A DNA stretch of 39,330 nt from CAZSMK01 sp964608095 (GCA_964608095.1 CAZSMK010000096.1:1-39330); one strand, 5' to 3'; counted from the stretch's first letter, positions 15,416 to 24,613 are shown. Notes: generated from the sequence alone by a model not told the origin. Program-made: numbers and translations.

Positions 15416-16429
15416 TTATTCATAGCGGTAGCGAAGAAAGTAAAGGGTTTCGAGGATGATCAATCCGCCGGAGAACAAAAGAACTATCAAGAACAGCGGT
15501 CGCAAAAGAGCAAGACGCAAGAAGAGTATAATTGGTACGATTCTGAAGGCAAAGTAGGAAACAGAAAGATAGAGGGGGCTGAGTTCAGCCGTGAGAGCAG
15601 TGTTATCGCCGGAACGTCTTTGGCTCATATAGATAAAAAGCATCCCGGCGCCTATACTCGCAAGGGAGACAAGAACAAAAGAATGACCCGGAGAAAGAAA
15701 AGCCGACGGAATATAAATAATACCCGCAATCATCGCTGCTGATGCAAGACATTGCATCAGTTTAAGAACGTAGCGCGCCTTGTTCTCCCCTACCCTGACC
15801 GTATACGTCTCGATTTTCCCTATCCGATCAGCCTGGCAGTCAATCACCTGATGAAAATGAAGATTCACCCATTTGTCCAGGAACACTGCGCATGAAAGGA
15901 CGAGAAGGGCAAAGGTACCGGTCGCAAACCATGCCCACGGCATAACTACATAGGCAAAGGCGGCAGCAAGGCTGTATGCCCCCAGACCGAGTATCCCTCG
16001 TTCCTTGAATCGCAATGGTTTCAGGGAATAAAAAAGACCCACAAAAACCGCGACACTGTATGCGAGTATGGTTCGAAACGGCGCCCCCGAGAGAAGAAGA
16101 GCAATGAACCCGATTGCCAGAAGGTCGAGTATGACCGCATAGGCGTAAACGGGAGAGAGATGCTGAATCCAGCGACGCTTCCGCGCGCTTACATCGTCCT
16201 CAACATCAGCAAGATCATTGGTCAGAATACACGATAGAGACCAGGCGATAACGCTCACGATTATGGCGAGACAGGGAATAAAAAGCGCGTCGTTAGACGA
16301 ACGAGAGACAAGGTTTAAAATGACCGCGAGTGGAAGCCAGAGGTTATTAATCTTGATGAGCCCGCGTTTTCCCCAGATACTCTCCTGTGCAATCCGATTC
16401 CACAGGAGCTGCGTATCAGGAGGCGCCAT
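15416..16429 (-). CDS. UbiA family prenyltransferase
   Basis: This is a 337-residue protein with about nine membrane helices. The start is taken at the ATG at 16429, which overlaps the end of the upstream radical SAM gene by 14 bp and has GTGAGGTG nine bases before it; the longer reading from 16573 runs inside that gene. Both Mg2+-diphosphate motifs are present: NDLADVEDD (NDxxDxxxD, about 76-84) and DCQADRIGK (DxxxD, about 196-204). UbiA enzymes move a polyprenyl group from its diphosphate to an aromatic or sugar-phosphate acceptor at the membrane. Which acceptor is used here cannot be read from the sequence. Overlap with a SPASM radical SAM gene and a following GT-C-like gene suggests a lipid, quinone-like or lipid-sugar product rather than ordinary ubiquinone or heme synthesis. 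Confidence 0.85.
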   Translation of the reverse strand: MAPPDTQLLWNRIAQESIWGKRGLIKINNLWLPLAVILNLVSRSSNDALFIPCLAIIVSVIAWSLSCILTNDLADVEDDVSARKRRWIQHLSPVYAYAVILDLLAIGFIALLLSGAPFRTILAYSVAVFVGLFYSLKPLRFKERGILGLGAYSLAAAFAYVVMPWAWFATGTFALLVLSCAVFLDKWVNLHFHQVIDCQADRIGKIETYTVRVGENKARYVLKLMQCLASAAMIAGIIYIPSAFLSPGHSFVLVSLASIGAGMLFIYMSQRRSGDNTALTAELSPLYLSVSYFAFRIVPIILFLRLALLRPLFLIVLLFSGGLIILETLYFLRYRYE

Positions 16430-17528
16430 GCTTTTGCACCTCACGAGCAGTCCGCCTCTGCCAGAAGGGACATGACTTATCCTCCCCGTCGATCTTTCCA
16501 GTGAGCGCAAGAGCAGCAGCCCTGCATCCAGCACCGCAGTGCATGACGTTCGGACAGTCCACACAAATCCCATACTTCCATGGATTGCGAAACATGTCGC
16601 AAATCAATGAATTCTGAAAGACGTCAATCAGTCGGTCCTTTCGCACATTACCGACATATATCCTTTCATCGTCCATACATACGCATGGCGACAGGTCACC
16701 CGAGGGGTTTATAGTAAGCCGATCGCGTCCCGCACGGCAGCCTCGGTGCACTATCTTGACACGCTTCTCGAGGCGTCGAATAAGGGGATGGTACTCGATC
16801 CACGGGATATAGGTTTCCATCAACCATTTTTCCGACATGTTTATATAGTGTTCCAACGCAGGCTCAAGAAGACTGATGACATCCGCATCCTGCGGAAACG
16901 CATTCTCTACCCTGTTTGAATGTACCGGACAGTGAATGGTCACCGTCGCCCATCCTTCGGCATGAGCAAAATCGAGCAATCGAGGGATTTCATTTAGCGT
17001 TTCCGGTGTCAAGCGAACCGAAACAGTTGTATGGAAGCCATGCTCTTGTATCAAACCGATATGCCTGAGAACTTTATCGAGTGTCCCGGATGGGGTTCCG
17101 TGTATTTCGTCATACAAATCCGAATCGAGCGTATCGATACTTATCTGGAACGACTTTGTACATGTCGTGTTTTTGAGTTGCTTGAGAATGTCCCGCGTAA
17201 TCAGGCTTCCGTTAGATGCTATACGGGCGGAAATGCCCCGTTTAGCCATATATTGAAGAATCTGCAGAAGGTCTCCGCGCATGAACGGCTCGCCGCCGGA
17301 AATGATAATGTCGTTTATGCCGGACGCATGCGCGTCATCTATGACGGCTTTTGCCTCGGTTGTGGTAAGTTCATCCCTGCGCCGCGCACCCGCATCCGTA
17401 AAACAAATCTTGCACCGATAATTGCATGCATACGTAACATTCCAGAACAATGCCTTCAAGGGTGAAGGTTCCATCCAGGATCGTTCACTCGAATGTCCCG
17501 GTCGTAACTTCAATTTGATATCAAGCAT
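16416..17528 (-). CDS. radical SAM/SPASM domain protein
   Basis: This 370-residue protein has the radical SAM motif CNYRCKIC (CxxxCxxC, Cys 35, 39, 42) and the glycine-rich SAM-binding IISGGEPF (about 95-102). A full SPASM region follows: C-x12-G-x4-C (CRAGRDRLTINPSGDLSPC), then CVDCPNVMHCGAGC (C-x2-C-x5-C-x3-C) and a final C in KSCPFW, enough for two auxiliary Fe-S clusters. Such enzymes act on peptides (PqqE, mycofactocin and anaerobic sulfatase maturases) or on tetrapyrroles and small molecules (AhbD). No precursor peptide ORF was found nearby, which favours a non-RiPP substrate. The gene is the first of the group and overlaps the UbiA gene, implying coupled translation. A strong promoter lies 70 bp upstream. 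Confidence 0.9.
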   Translation of the reverse strand: MLDIKLKLRPGHSSERSWMEPSPLKALFWNVTYACNYRCKICFTDAGARRRDELTTTEAKAVIDDAHASGINDIIISGGEPFMRGDLLQILQYMAKRGISARIASNGSLITRDILKQLKNTTCTKSFQISIDTLDSDLYDEIHGTPSGTLDKVLRHIGLIQEHGFHTTVSVRLTPETLNEIPRLLDFAHAEGWATVTIHCPVHSNRVENAFPQDADVISLLEPALEHYINMSEKWLMETYIPWIEYHPLIRRLEKRVKIVHRGCRAGRDRLTINPSGDLSPCVCMDDERIYVGNVRKDRLIDVFQNSLICDMFRNPWKYGICVDCPNVMHCGAGCRAAALALTGKIDGEDKSCPFWQRRTAREVQKHGAS

Positions 17529-17597
17529 ATACTTTAACCTTATAAGGAAGACCGCTTTTCCCGCTATAAGAGGACCCCACGAAGATTGAAAAATCAG

Positions 17598-17626
17598 ATT
17601 ATGAATAATGCAATCCTTTATGTCAA
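17598..17626 (-). promoter_or_regulatory. sigma-70-type promoter for the radical SAM-UbiA operon
   Basis: On the minus strand a perfect TTGACA (17621-17626) is followed by a 17-base spacer and CATAAT (17598-17603), 70 bp upstream of the ATG at 17528. Confidence 0.6.
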
Positions 17627-17705
17627 CTTATTCGGCAGAAAAAATCGAAGGATCAGGAACGATTCGCGAAATAAGGGTTTTTGAGGAGAATGAGCCAGGA
17701 TATAT

Positions 17706-17873
17706 GGCGTGAGGTCTCACGTCGATACAAAGCGCAGACACGTCTGCGGAATCAAAAATTGATTCTTGGATAGTCGATCTCTTATTCGCAACGGCAAATC
17801 TTTGATCCGCCGAAGATACACACCCCGTCTCCCGATTAGCATCGGGAGCCACCCCTCTCGAGAGGGGATTTTA
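17706..17873. repeat. cluster of four hairpins including a REP-like palindromic repeat
   Basis: Four palindromes follow each other: GTGAGGTCTCAC (17710-17721), CGCAGACACGTCTGCG (17733-17748), CTCCCGAT-TAGC-ATCGGGAG (17829-17848) and CCCCTCTCGAGAGGGG (17852-17867). The last two, in the setting ACACCCCGTC...GAGCCACCCC...GGGGATTTT, look like a palindromic repeat I recall from many Bacteroidota and candidate-phylum genomes. There is no U-run good enough to call a terminator in either direction. The rest of the 637-bp gap (17529-18165) is AT-rich and holds only the promoter at 17598 and a 7-bp inverted repeat (AATTGTA 18096 / TACAATT 18119). Confidence 0.55.
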
Positions 17874-18165
17874 ATAAGCGAGACAGATGTCTTTTGCCAT
17901 TGAGCGAGTTTTGTATGTTTAGTAGTTAAAAAAAATGAGGAAAAATTTATTCGTTTAATTTGTGTAATTCGTTGTTTAATTAAAAAATCGAACCGGGAAT
18001 CACCCTCATGGCACGAGTAGGCATGAATAAGAAGGCGTGAAATCTTTTCCCTTACACCAAGCCTCAAAATCATCCTCTCTTATATTCGATTATAGAATTG
18101 TATCTTCGCTCTATAGTGTACAATTTTCCGTGAAGAATCAAAAAAAGATTGGTTGTATGAATTGA

Positions 18166-19407
18166 TCAAAGGTGAGCATAGATTTTCAACTGGTCTTCTA
18201 ATTTGACTGCGTCTGCCTCCGCGATTCTTCCAAGAGGATATACTTTTTGGCGCTGTGCAACGTCCGTAATAACAAGATTATAGATGACGAGGTGTTCATA
18301 CTTCATATCTCTCTGTACGTGAAATTCACGGATATTTGCCAGGGGCATTTCCTCCGTTTTACTGAAAGGAAAACTACGATTTATAATTTTGAAACGTCCC
18401 ATTTCTATTTCGATAAGCATCGCGCTGGTTAAATGTTTTACCACGATCCTCAGGCTGTTTAACATGAATAATCCCACTATAATTATAAGTACAGGTGATG
18501 CATCGTTTAAAACGTATTTGACCGCGAAAAAAGCAAGAACCATAAACAACATGCTGTGCCAGACAACCTTTATCATTTTAGGGGCTTTGGCTTCCTTCAG
18601 GATAAACAGCACACCATCCCTCGGGGTAGTCTTGATCCCTAATTTTTTCGCTGCAGAGGATTGGATGAGATTCATCACCTGTTCAACCGGCGAGGTTTCG
18701 GCTTTTCTGACAGGAGTAGCGGAGCGGTCGGCGGTTCGGTATACGGGTACTTCGAAATTTGCTTTGAAGTCAACACCGGGCATTTTCCCGCGCCCCTGGA
18801 GCGACCAGGTTGCAACTGTTAAGAATCCTATGTCCGCGTCGGTCTCGGGACAATCGTCCGGGATGGAAAATGACACGGGAATATGCGTCCCCTGTGAATC
18901 GGTCCGAATCGAAATACGGTCAACATGCTTCTCGTCTTTCCAGATAACATTGCCGGACGGCGAGGTACCTTCTCTGTTTTTGAAATCTTTATAGCAGAGT
19001 AATGAGACCTTACACCCCTGATCAAAAGAGCGTTGTGCGGGTATAAAAATCGTCCCTTCCAGATTTCCACCGATCTCGCCAGGAACGGATTTCATATCGA
19101 AGAGTGCTTTCCCATATTTCTTACTCCTGACAATTCTCAGAGTTAAAAAGAGAAGCAGTCCTATAGAAGCGCCTAAAAAGACAAGAGCGCCGATAAGTTC
19201 CCCTCCGTCTTCCACCATTCCTGAGAGTAAAATCGCAAGGGAAGAGAGTAATGCCAATATTGCCCATATAAAGATAAAGATTGATCCCGCGGTAGATACG
19301 CCATTACCCGTTGACTTAATTCGACCGGAAGCCCAATCTTCACGGTTCAGCCACGGCTTGTCGGGGTGAAATTGTGTTGTTGTTTCCCGGGTTTTTATTT
19401 CTCTCAT
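18166..19407 (-). CDS. membrane protein of unknown function
   Basis: This 413-residue protein starts at the ATG at 19407 with GGGGAGAG nine bases upstream; an in-frame GTG at 19425 is less likely. After HPDKPWLNREDWASGRI come two membrane helices (about 40-60 and 70-90), a ~150-residue soluble part with regular beta pattern (GEIGGNLEGTIFIPAQRSF ... IPVSFSIPDDCPETDADI ... FEVPVYRTADRS), two more helices (about 275-315) and a C-terminal PH-like beta segment (IKIINRSFPFSKTEEMPLAN). The PW-L-x-R-x-DWAxGRI opening is, to my memory, shared with proteobacterial membrane proteins annotated only as hypothetical. The middle domain resembles arrestin-like beta-sandwiches. Function is unknown. A good promoter is present, and the gene is monocistronic. 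Confidence 0.7.
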   Translation of the reverse strand: MREIKTRETTTQFHPDKPWLNREDWASGRIKSTGNGVSTAGSIFIFIWAILALLSSLAILLSGMVEDGGELIGALVFLGASIGLLLFLTLRIVRSKKYGKALFDMKSVPGEIGGNLEGTIFIPAQRSFDQGCKVSLLCYKDFKNREGTSPSGNVIWKDEKHVDRISIRTDSQGTHIPVSFSIPDDCPETDADIGFLTVATWSLQGRGKMPGVDFKANFEVPVYRTADRSATPVRKAETSPVEQVMNLIQSSAAKKLGIKTTPRDGVLFILKEAKAPKMIKVVWHSMLFMVLAFFAVKYVLNDASPVLIIIVGLFMLNSLRIVVKHLTSAMLIEIEMGRFKIINRSFPFSKTEEMPLANIREFHVQRDMKYEHLVIYNLVITDVAQRQKVYPLGRIAEADAVKLEDQLKIYAHL

Positions 19408-19450
19408 CACGATCTCTCCCCACACTATAAATCAATTTGACCAAGGACTC

Positions 19451-19479
19451 TTTATAATCACGACAAAAAAGAATTGCAA
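19451..19479 (-). promoter_or_regulatory. sigma-70-type promoter for the 19407 gene
   Basis: On the minus strand TTGCAA (19474-19479), a 17-base spacer and TATAAA (19451-19456) lie 44 bp upstream of the ATG. Confidence 0.5.
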
Positions 19480-19663
19480 GCCTTTATCATAAGTCCTGCG
19501 GATTTTAACTAATCGTTTTTGAGTGTGTTCGATATAGAACTTTACAGAAAGATGAGACACTATTGGTTATAGGAAAAATGCTTCTTCTTATGACAAAACT
19601 ATCTATAAGTAATCACGAGGCTTTTCTGAAAGAAAGACGAAACTTTTTAATCACATCTTTTTC

Positions 19664-22600
19664 TCATTTTAAACTTCGTAATTCCTTCTGTGCCTTCTTC
19701 GAGAGAATCGTTCCATCGCCCTCCCACTCGATGACCTTCTGAAAAGCCTTCTTCGCCTCCTCTGTCCTCTGATTTGCGTGCAATATAAGTGCATAAGGAT
19801 AATAGAAATCGCCTTTGACACAAGGCTCAGTCTGTTTGACCTTTTCCATCAAATCGAGCGCTTCTTCTTGCCTGCCGAGTTCGAGCAGAATCCGTGCCCG
19901 AGTGATTCTATAATTCGGATACGCAGGATTTATCTTCATCAGTTTATCGGATACGGCAAGCGCCTTTTCCAGTTCTCCCTCGGCAAGCAGCACCTTCGCC
20001 TCATGGTTAAGGATATCTATGGCATACGGATACAAAACCTGCATGGTTTCAAGTGTCTTACGGGCTTCCGTGATATGTTCCTCTTCCAACAATATTTCAA
20101 GTTTCATTACATAAAAATCGTATCGTTCCGCCCAATCAGACCATGCCATACCGCTTTCGATCATTTCGTAAGCTTGTTCGAAGAGCCCGCGTTTTAAATA
20201 AAACCATGCACGGAATAGTTGCGGCTCGGAAGCATTGCTCAATGTTTTGTCATAGGAGGTAAGGATTTCGTCTGCGTTCAAGTAGAGGTTGCGTCGCATA
20301 TAATACTGCACCAACCCCATGACACGTCCTTCGCCGAACGGCACCTTCATGCCTAATCCTTCAAGGAGTTCTTTGGCTTTTTCATCCTCGCCGTTCTCGA
20401 AATAGTGATCGACGAAATTGTCTAGAAAATAGTCCTTTTTATACCGGTTTATATAAAGATTTACATAGAATTCCAATTGCTCATAGTTTTTCTGAAACAG
20501 CGACACCATACCCATCATATACATCGACGCGCCGGGTGAGGGGTCCATATTCCATATTCGAGTCGCCAATGCCTCCCCTTTGTTGATATCCCTGAGCCAG
20601 ATGTAGTATTCAGCAAGATCAGCCATGTAACCAATTGCCGATAATTCGCTGGGCGCCATCTGGATTTTGCTCTCACAGACTTTCATATATTCCTCGTGGT
20701 CGCCGCGTCCCTTATATATATTTTCCAGAAAATAGTATGCCCACATTATTTCCGGGTTCACCTGTATCAATGAACGGAGTGCTTTTTCAGCTTCTTCCCC
20801 GTAGCCGTTGAAGTAGAGTATTCGGGCTATTTTCTTTTCTACAGCGGACGATTCAGGGTATTTATCCTTCAGGGCATAGATTGTATTCAAGGGAAGCGGT
20901 CTATTATTGATAAACACCTCGTTCTCCATCATAAGCGATTCGCAATGAAGGTAATAGGGACAGAGATTCAGTGCGGTAGACGCCCATCGATACATGAGTT
21001 CGTATTTGTGCCCCTCCATGAGTTTATCAACACATTGCATAATATAAAAAGGATTACATGGGTCGTACGAGACCGTCTTCGCCGCATATTGCGCGAGCTT
21101 GGCAGGTTGGTCTTCAAAATGACCGCAGTTGTTATAGAGAAAAATGAGATGAAACGGTGTATAATCCCAGAACACCTTGTCGTATTGAAACAGCCATTCA
21201 TTGGCTTTCCACGCATACCATCGCCTTACCACATTGACATATTCATGCACCAGGGTCGGGTATCCCTCGATATAGTTTTTCAGCTCGTTACAGATGCGTT
21301 CAAAAGACTCGATCGCCGCAACATTCCATCCGATGATGTGCACGTAATCCATAAAGGAGACAATTATTCTATATTCACTGAGTTCAAGTCCGTCCAGAGG
21401 TGATAGCAACATTCGGTTCAACCCCGACTCCCTCTTGAGTGTTTGTTTCGCGACATTCATGAACTTTTCATAGCACTGGAGCATCTGGTAATATTTCGAG
21501 TCCTCCGTCATCCAGTATTCATTATCCGAAGGTCTCTGAACTGTGGTGATAAACCTTTTTTCGCACGCATCAAGAAGCGTATTCCACTTTTGCAGAGGTG
21601 AAAGTTTAGCGCCGGTGTCGACCTCGACTCCCATCTGTTTTGTAAACAGGATAATATTGCGATCGAGAAAATCGTTCCGTCCCGCCTCAGCCAGTACATT
21701 CACCTGGTAGCGCAGCCGGTCAATGAGGCAATAGCCGATCTGGAAAAGTTTCATATATCGCGCCTTGACCAGTGCCGCCTTATCAAGGAGATTTGTCGTA
21801 AACCAATTGTAGAGAAAGATCTGATCTTCGTTTTGTTCTTTCAAGAGTGTGGACGCTTGACCAAATAATTCGGTAAGACCGTTATATTCTGAATAAAACG
21901 CAACCATATACCAGAGGAAGTTATCCATCTTGCCCTTTTCATCGAGTTCCCTTATCAAACGGCGATGTTGGGGGATGTCGCAAGTGAGCTGGTAGAAAAG
22001 CAGTCGCGCGATAGAGGGCGCATTATCTTTCTCAACGATACCTTTAAGGACTTCGAGGCTTTTACCGTACATGTAATTTCCATGAAAACCCATAGCGTAC
22101 GCGGTATGACCTCGTGCCGTATCCGACTCGAGCAATCTCGTTATTGTGCCGGCAACTACCGCCCTCAAACGGTATTCACGGTAAATTTCGACCGGCGCAC
22201 GATGGTCTAATGTGGTCGCAAGAAAAAGGTACAGTTCGGTGATGCCATACCAGGCATCGGGATTGCGGGGAACCTTCGATAGTATCTCTCGATAGCGCTC
22301 GAAAGATTCGATAACGTTCAAATCGTCGAGATTGAGAAACGTCTCTCGGGCCTTGTCACATGCCTGCGCTGCTTCATCTGAATAAATTGGCGAGAGAAAC
22401 TCGGTATGCACTACTCCTTTCCGCTGCAAAACAAGTTCCGCCGACTCTAACGATGCCTGTTCAAACAGGTCATACATATCGACAAAGAGTTCGTCCAAAC
22501 GGTCATCGGGAAAGTCGATCTCTATTTTTTCCTCCCTGAGTGCCATTTTGTTTTCAGCATCATACAACGTTACGTTCACCACAAAAACGTTCTCTTCTTT

Positions 22601-23014
22601 ATCGCTGACTTCTGCGTAAAGAATCAACCGAGTCCCGAGCTGGTCTGCAAGTTGAAACACTTCGTCTTTGTTGAAGATTACCTTGCGGGCGCGGTCCCAT
22701 CCATTCGTTTTCAGGGCTTCTTCCACTTTATCCATAGGCGTAATTGCAATATTGCTGTCATGCATATTGATAAGCGTTGCGGTAAGTTTTGGAAAGAAAT
22801 GACGAAGAGCGTAATCCCGAAACCACATGACTTTAGATCGATTCCCCGGAAAAAGAATGGCTAAATCAAAATCTTCCTTCTCTTGTTCCGATCGAAGCCC
22901 GGGCTCAAGGTCAGCGATTGCCGAAATCTCTTCTTCGCCCTGTTTACTGCAAGAAAAGAAAATGCAGAGAGAACATACGATTACGATAAATAGCGGCAAA
23001 AAAAGACGTTTCAT
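19664..23014 (-). CDS. very large TPR lipoprotein
   Basis: This 1116-residue protein begins with a type II signal peptide (MKRLFLPLFIVIV...) and a lipobox FFSC, so it is predicted to be lipid-anchored at Cys22. The ATG has AAGGGGGAT about 8 bases upstream. Residues ~50-190 form an alpha/beta domain (DLAILFPGNRSKVMWFRDYA, DQLGTRLILYAEVSDKEENV, a TolB-N-like fold by eye) of the kind that senses or assembles in the periplasm. The remaining ~900 residues are helical hairpins of TPR and TPR-like type, clearest at the C-terminus (ILNHEAKVLLAEGELEKALA, YRITRARILLELGRQEEALD). Such proteins usually scaffold envelope complexes. No catalytic motif is seen. It is divergent from the GDSL lipoprotein, with facing promoters in the 163-bp gap, so both may respond to the same envelope conditions. 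Confidence 0.8.
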   Translation of the reverse strand: MKRLFLPLFIVIVCSLCIFFSCSKQGEEEISAIADLEPGLRSEQEKEDFDLAILFPGNRSKVMWFRDYALRHFFPKLTATLINMHDSNIAITPMDKVEEALKTNGWDRARKVIFNKDEVFQLADQLGTRLILYAEVSDKEENVFVVNVTLYDAENKMALREEKIEIDFPDDRLDELFVDMYDLFEQASLESAELVLQRKGVVHTEFLSPIYSDEAAQACDKARETFLNLDDLNVIESFERYREILSKVPRNPDAWYGITELYLFLATTLDHRAPVEIYREYRLRAVVAGTITRLLESDTARGHTAYAMGFHGNYMYGKSLEVLKGIVEKDNAPSIARLLFYQLTCDIPQHRRLIRELDEKGKMDNFLWYMVAFYSEYNGLTELFGQASTLLKEQNEDQIFLYNWFTTNLLDKAALVKARYMKLFQIGYCLIDRLRYQVNVLAEAGRNDFLDRNIILFTKQMGVEVDTGAKLSPLQKWNTLLDACEKRFITTVQRPSDNEYWMTEDSKYYQMLQCYEKFMNVAKQTLKRESGLNRMLLSPLDGLELSEYRIIVSFMDYVHIIGWNVAAIESFERICNELKNYIEGYPTLVHEYVNVVRRWYAWKANEWLFQYDKVFWDYTPFHLIFLYNNCGHFEDQPAKLAQYAAKTVSYDPCNPFYIMQCVDKLMEGHKYELMYRWASTALNLCPYYLHCESLMMENEVFINNRPLPLNTIYALKDKYPESSAVEKKIARILYFNGYGEEAEKALRSLIQVNPEIMWAYYFLENIYKGRGDHEEYMKVCESKIQMAPSELSAIGYMADLAEYYIWLRDINKGEALATRIWNMDPSPGASMYMMGMVSLFQKNYEQLEFYVNLYINRYKKDYFLDNFVDHYFENGEDEKAKELLEGLGMKVPFGEGRVMGLVQYYMRRNLYLNADEILTSYDKTLSNASEPQLFRAWFYLKRGLFEQAYEMIESGMAWSDWAERYDFYVMKLEILLEEEHITEARKTLETMQVLYPYAIDILNHEAKVLLAEGELEKALAVSDKLMKINPAYPNYRITRARILLELGRQEEALDLMEKVKQTEPCVKGDFYYPYALILHANQRTEEAKKAFQKVIEWEGDGTILSKKAQKELRSLK

Positions 23015-23047
23015 GGCACTATCCCCCTTATAAAATAACTTGATTTA

Positions 23048-23075
23048 ATTTTAAGAATTATTTCCTGTATGGCAA
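23048..23075 (-). promoter_or_regulatory. candidate promoter of the TPR lipoprotein gene
   Basis: On the minus strand TTGCCA (23070-23075), a 16-base spacer and TAAAAT (23048-23053) lie 34 bp before the ATG. Confidence 0.4.
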
Positions 23076-23116
23076 ATAAAAAAACACACGGAATCTCGAA
23101 TTTTTACAAAATTTTC

Positions 23117-23145
23117 TTGATTGATATGCCTCATCCCTTTAGATA
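23117..23145 (+). promoter_or_regulatory. candidate promoter of the GDSL lipoprotein gene
   Basis: TTGATT (23117-23122), a 17-base spacer and TAGATA (23140-23145) lie 33 bp before the ATG at 23178. This supports that start over the upstream ATG at 23121. Confidence 0.4.
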
Positions 23146-23177
23146 CACTCCTTAGTTATTTCAATCGGGAGAGTGAG

Positions 23178-24563
23178 ATGAACATAAAACATGGAGAATG
23201 TAGAGATGCTCGTCACTCGACATCTCTTCTATGTACAAGCATAATAACCACCACCCTGATAGTATGTGCCCTGCTTGGTTGCAATAATAAAAATGGAGAT
23301 AAACGGCTCATGGAATCAGAACATGCCTCAGTATCAGATGCGAAGAACCCCGTGGTTCAACCGACAAAGATCGATACAAGTATTGCAAACCGTATAGAGG
23401 ATGCGCGGACACGACGCGGAGAACATTATGCAAGAAGGCTCGCTTTATTCATCGAAGATACCCCTCAGCGTCAACACGGCGGCACTCTGTTTCTCGGCGA
23501 TTCAATCACTGAAGGCTTTCCGCTCGACCGCATCTTCCCGGAAAAGAACGTCATCAATCGCGGCATTGGCGGTGATCGAATCGAGGGTGTAACGGAACGA
23601 CTCGACGTATCGGTCGCCGACCTCAAAGCCTCGAAAGTATATCTCATGATCGGGATCAACGATATTGTGGGCGCGCCTTCTACACCACTCGAGGAATTTG
23701 CAGCATCTTATAACACCTTGCTCGACGAACTCGTAAAGTGTGCACCAAAGGCTGAAGTGTATGTACAGTCGCTCCTTCCTCTTCGTGATCAATTCGAGCC
23801 GCACAATCAGAGAGTTGCTGAATTCAATCCCATGCTACAAACACTTGCACACGACCATGGTGTTCACTGGATAGATCTTCATAGCAGGTTCAAGAACAAA
23901 AAGGGCTTGTTGCGAAAAGAATATTCATCCGATGGTATCCATCTCACCCTTGACGGCTATATTGCCTGGTTGGAAACGATTATGACCGAAGCCGCGTTTT
24001 TTGAGTGCATGAAATCCGTCGCACCGCTGTGGATAGAACGTCATAGCAGGCGTTGTGCAGTGAACGCCATAGACCCCCCGCACGAAGGAACTTACCCCGG
24101 CAGCCGTGGACCCGATCAACTCATTATATACACTCCCCAGTATGGCTATTCTCGAACCGGTACCAATCAATGGGGAACCGAGGCTGTGGTCAGAAACGGC
24201 GTGGTTGAACAAGTAGGCGGCAACGATTCCCCTATCCCGGACGACGGCTTCATTGTCTCCGGTCATGGAAAGGCAAGCGAATGGATATCGCTCAATCTGC
24301 GAAAAGGACTCGCAGTGAGCTATGATCAAGATTATGTCAAAATCCAAACAGGCACGTTAGAAGAAATGACGCCGAACGAACGGCTGATATCCCTTAAACT
24401 GCAGCTGATGGAAACCCTGGCAAACGCCCGAAAGGATGCGGCAGTGCAGGGGGCGCGGTTTGTCCTTGAAAAAATCCGGGAGTTCGACAGGAAGGGGACC
24501 ACGCCTTCCCTCGCTCAAGTCAGAGAATTCTCACAACGCTTGAACAATAGTTCCCTGAAATAA
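23178..24563 (+). CDS. GDSL/SGNH-hydrolase lipoprotein with extra C-terminal domain
   Basis: This is a 461-residue protein. The ATG at 23178 follows GGGAGAGTGAG. A signal peptide ends in lipobox ALLGC (C35). The SGNH blocks are complete: LFLGDSITEG (Ser, about 104-113), INRGIGGDRI (Gly), LMIGINDI (Asn, about 156) and SSDGIHLTLDGY (Asp/His, about 250-261). It is therefore a lipase/esterase-fold enzyme, probably a periplasmic or surface O-acetyl esterase acting on glycans. After ~residue 290 a second module follows (GTYPGSRGPDQLIIYTPQYG, TGTNQWGTEAVVRNG, DDGFIVSGHGKASEWI). It resembles an N-terminal part of some glycosidase or phosphodiester-glycosidase-like proteins and is unusual behind an SGNH domain. 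A helical C-terminus ends the protein. It lies 50 bp before the nitroreductase gene in the same direction. Confidence 0.85.
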   Translation: MNIKHGECRDARHSTSLLCTSIITTTLIVCALLGCNNKNGDKRLMESEHASVSDAKNPVVQPTKIDTSIANRIEDARTRRGEHYARRLALFIEDTPQRQHGGTLFLGDSITEGFPLDRIFPEKNVINRGIGGDRIEGVTERLDVSVADLKASKVYLMIGINDIVGAPSTPLEEFAASYNTLLDELVKCAPKAEVYVQSLLPLRDQFEPHNQRVAEFNPMLQTLAHDHGVHWIDLHSRFKNKKGLLRKEYSSDGIHLTLDGYIAWLETIMTEAAFFECMKSVAPLWIERHSRRCAVNAIDPPHEGTYPGSRGPDQLIIYTPQYGYSRTGTNQWGTEAVVRNGVVEQVGGNDSPIPDDGFIVSGHGKASEWISLNLRKGLAVSYDQDYVKIQTGTLEEMTPNERLISLKLQLMETLANARKDAAVQGARFVLEKIREFDRKGTTPSLAQVREFSQRLNNSSLK

Positions 24564-24613
24564 AGTGATGGTTCGAGGTTAATACGATACTTTACAGGAC
24601 AAGGAGATAAAGC

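Noticed and set aside
16430..16573. N-terminal extension of the UbiA protein
   Set aside because: It lies inside the radical SAM/SPASM coding region, which is certain; ATG 16429 has its own leader.
17829..17867. Rho-independent terminator
   Set aside because: The stems are strong but not followed by a U-run in either direction, so a palindromic repeat is the better reading.
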